The notes under the pieces are model-generated. The model was not told the DNA's origin. It did not search any database and saw only the letters and a program-made list of their open reading frames with translations. This document shows positions 5,829-6,119 of a stretch of DNA of 6,119 bases, piece by piece. The position numbers and the translations under genes were made by a program. Numbering within the stretch: the first letter of the stretch is position 1; each line of letters opens with the position of its first letter. Origin of the DNA: G963674505 sp964575975 (GTDB taxonomy: Bacteria; Desulfobacterota; Desulfobacteria; Desulfobacterales; SKZT01); NCBI GenBank assembly GCA_964575975.1, contig CAZNTU010000297.1, forward strand, positions 1 to 6,119, given 5' to 3'.

Positions 5829-6119
5829 CGGGTGCCTAAAACCTCCCATGGATGCCGATTTTAACAGATTTTAAAGCCAGTTTTCATGATACCTGGATTT
5901 GTCGGGCCATTCCGACGGACTTTTCCATCCGTCGTGCTCTTTTACCGTTTTCGGGTTGCAGGGAGCGAAATTGTGAATAAGCGCCCAGCCCCCGATGCCC
6001 GATTCGGCGGCCGCCAAACTTCCGTGGAAGTAGAACGTCGAACCCGGATGGCGGTCCATTCTCCGCATCAGCCTGTCGATCATGTTGCCGGTTCTGTGGC
6101 CTCCGGAATCCCTTCCCCC
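5811..6119 (-). pseudogene. Transposase C-terminus of the unnamed IS, copy 2 (partial)
   Basis: This is the same product as copy 1: TGNMIDRLMRRMDRH, then FYFHGSLAAAESG (probable catalytic Glu), ALIHNFAPCNPKTV, DGWKSPSEW and RYHENWL. A TAA at 5871-5873 stands where the family has Gln (NWLQNLL). Past it the frame stays open and family-like (NLLKSASMGGFRHPPPNPL) to a TAA at 5811-5813 inside the terminal repeat. The TAA is therefore a premature stop that removes 19 residues, and it is shared with copy 1. The 5' part is outside the window, so whether the rest is intact cannot be seen. The ATG at 6083 is internal and not a start. Confidence 0.8.

Larger units (their letters stand above)
5805..6119 (-). 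mobile_element. Insertion sequence of unnamed family, copy 2 (runs off the window)
   Basis: The left end is the 24-bp repeat at 5805-5828. From 5878 to 6119 it aligns without gaps to 2931-3172 of copy 1, in the same orientation, with about 34 differences by my count. They are concentrated in the outer two thirds, and the last 55 bases are identical. It keeps the left end that copy 1 has lost. Confidence 0.87.

Noticed and set aside
1..6119. CRISPR array, tRNA, rRNA, toxin-antitoxin or defence genes
   Set aside because: I saw no regularly spaced repeats, no cloverleaf-like segment and no such protein motifs on either strand.

Overview
This window looks like a mobile-element graveyard around one intact cargo gene. 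Reading the minus strand throughout, it holds remnants of four kinds of transposable element and a single apparently functional gene, a 446-residue membrane protein of the polysaccharide (O-antigen-type) flippase family. The repeat-rich layout, the element families and the flippase suggest the chromosome of a Gram-negative, IS-loaded bacterium. The transposases remind me of those from Desulfobacterota and similar anaerobes, but that is an impression and not a demonstrated assignment. The standard code is used: the flippase reads TGG as Trp and ends on TGA.

Layout. (1) Positions 1-1092 hold an IS630-family DD34E transposase gene on the minus strand, cut exactly after its catalytic Glu codon by a 115-bp MITE (116-230) with 8-bp target duplications. 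(2) 1093-1244 is the 5' leader of that gene. (3) 1245-2907 is a complete but dead IS66-family element (single-transposase type) with recognisable terminal repeats at both ends. (4) 2908-4160 is a truncated copy of a roughly 1.3-kb insertion sequence of a family I cannot name. Its transposase is frameshifted several times, and its 3' end is cut by the IS66 element. (5) 4161-4340 is non-coding and carries an orphan IS66/MITE-type end at 4305-4327. (6) 4341-5681 is the flippase. (7) 5682-5804 is its upstream region. (8) From 5805 to the window end is the 3' part of a second copy of the unnamed IS, in the same orientation as the first.

How the parts relate. The MITE ends resemble the orphan end at 4305-4327 (22/23) more closely than the ends of the IS66 element in the window. 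They share the family signature (GTAAC start, 8-bp duplication), so the MITE was probably moved by an IS66-family transposase. The two unnamed-IS copies are direct repeats around the flippase, so the flippase sits in a composite-transposon-like arrangement. Both copies carry the same premature stop, which points to descent from an already damaged element or to sequence exchange between them. The IS66 element sits inside the first copy, but its other flank is not the rest of that copy, so a deletion or recombination has occurred there.

I found no RNA gene, CRISPR array, toxin-antitoxin pair or defence system. The interesting content is the nested insertion history, not a new biochemical system.
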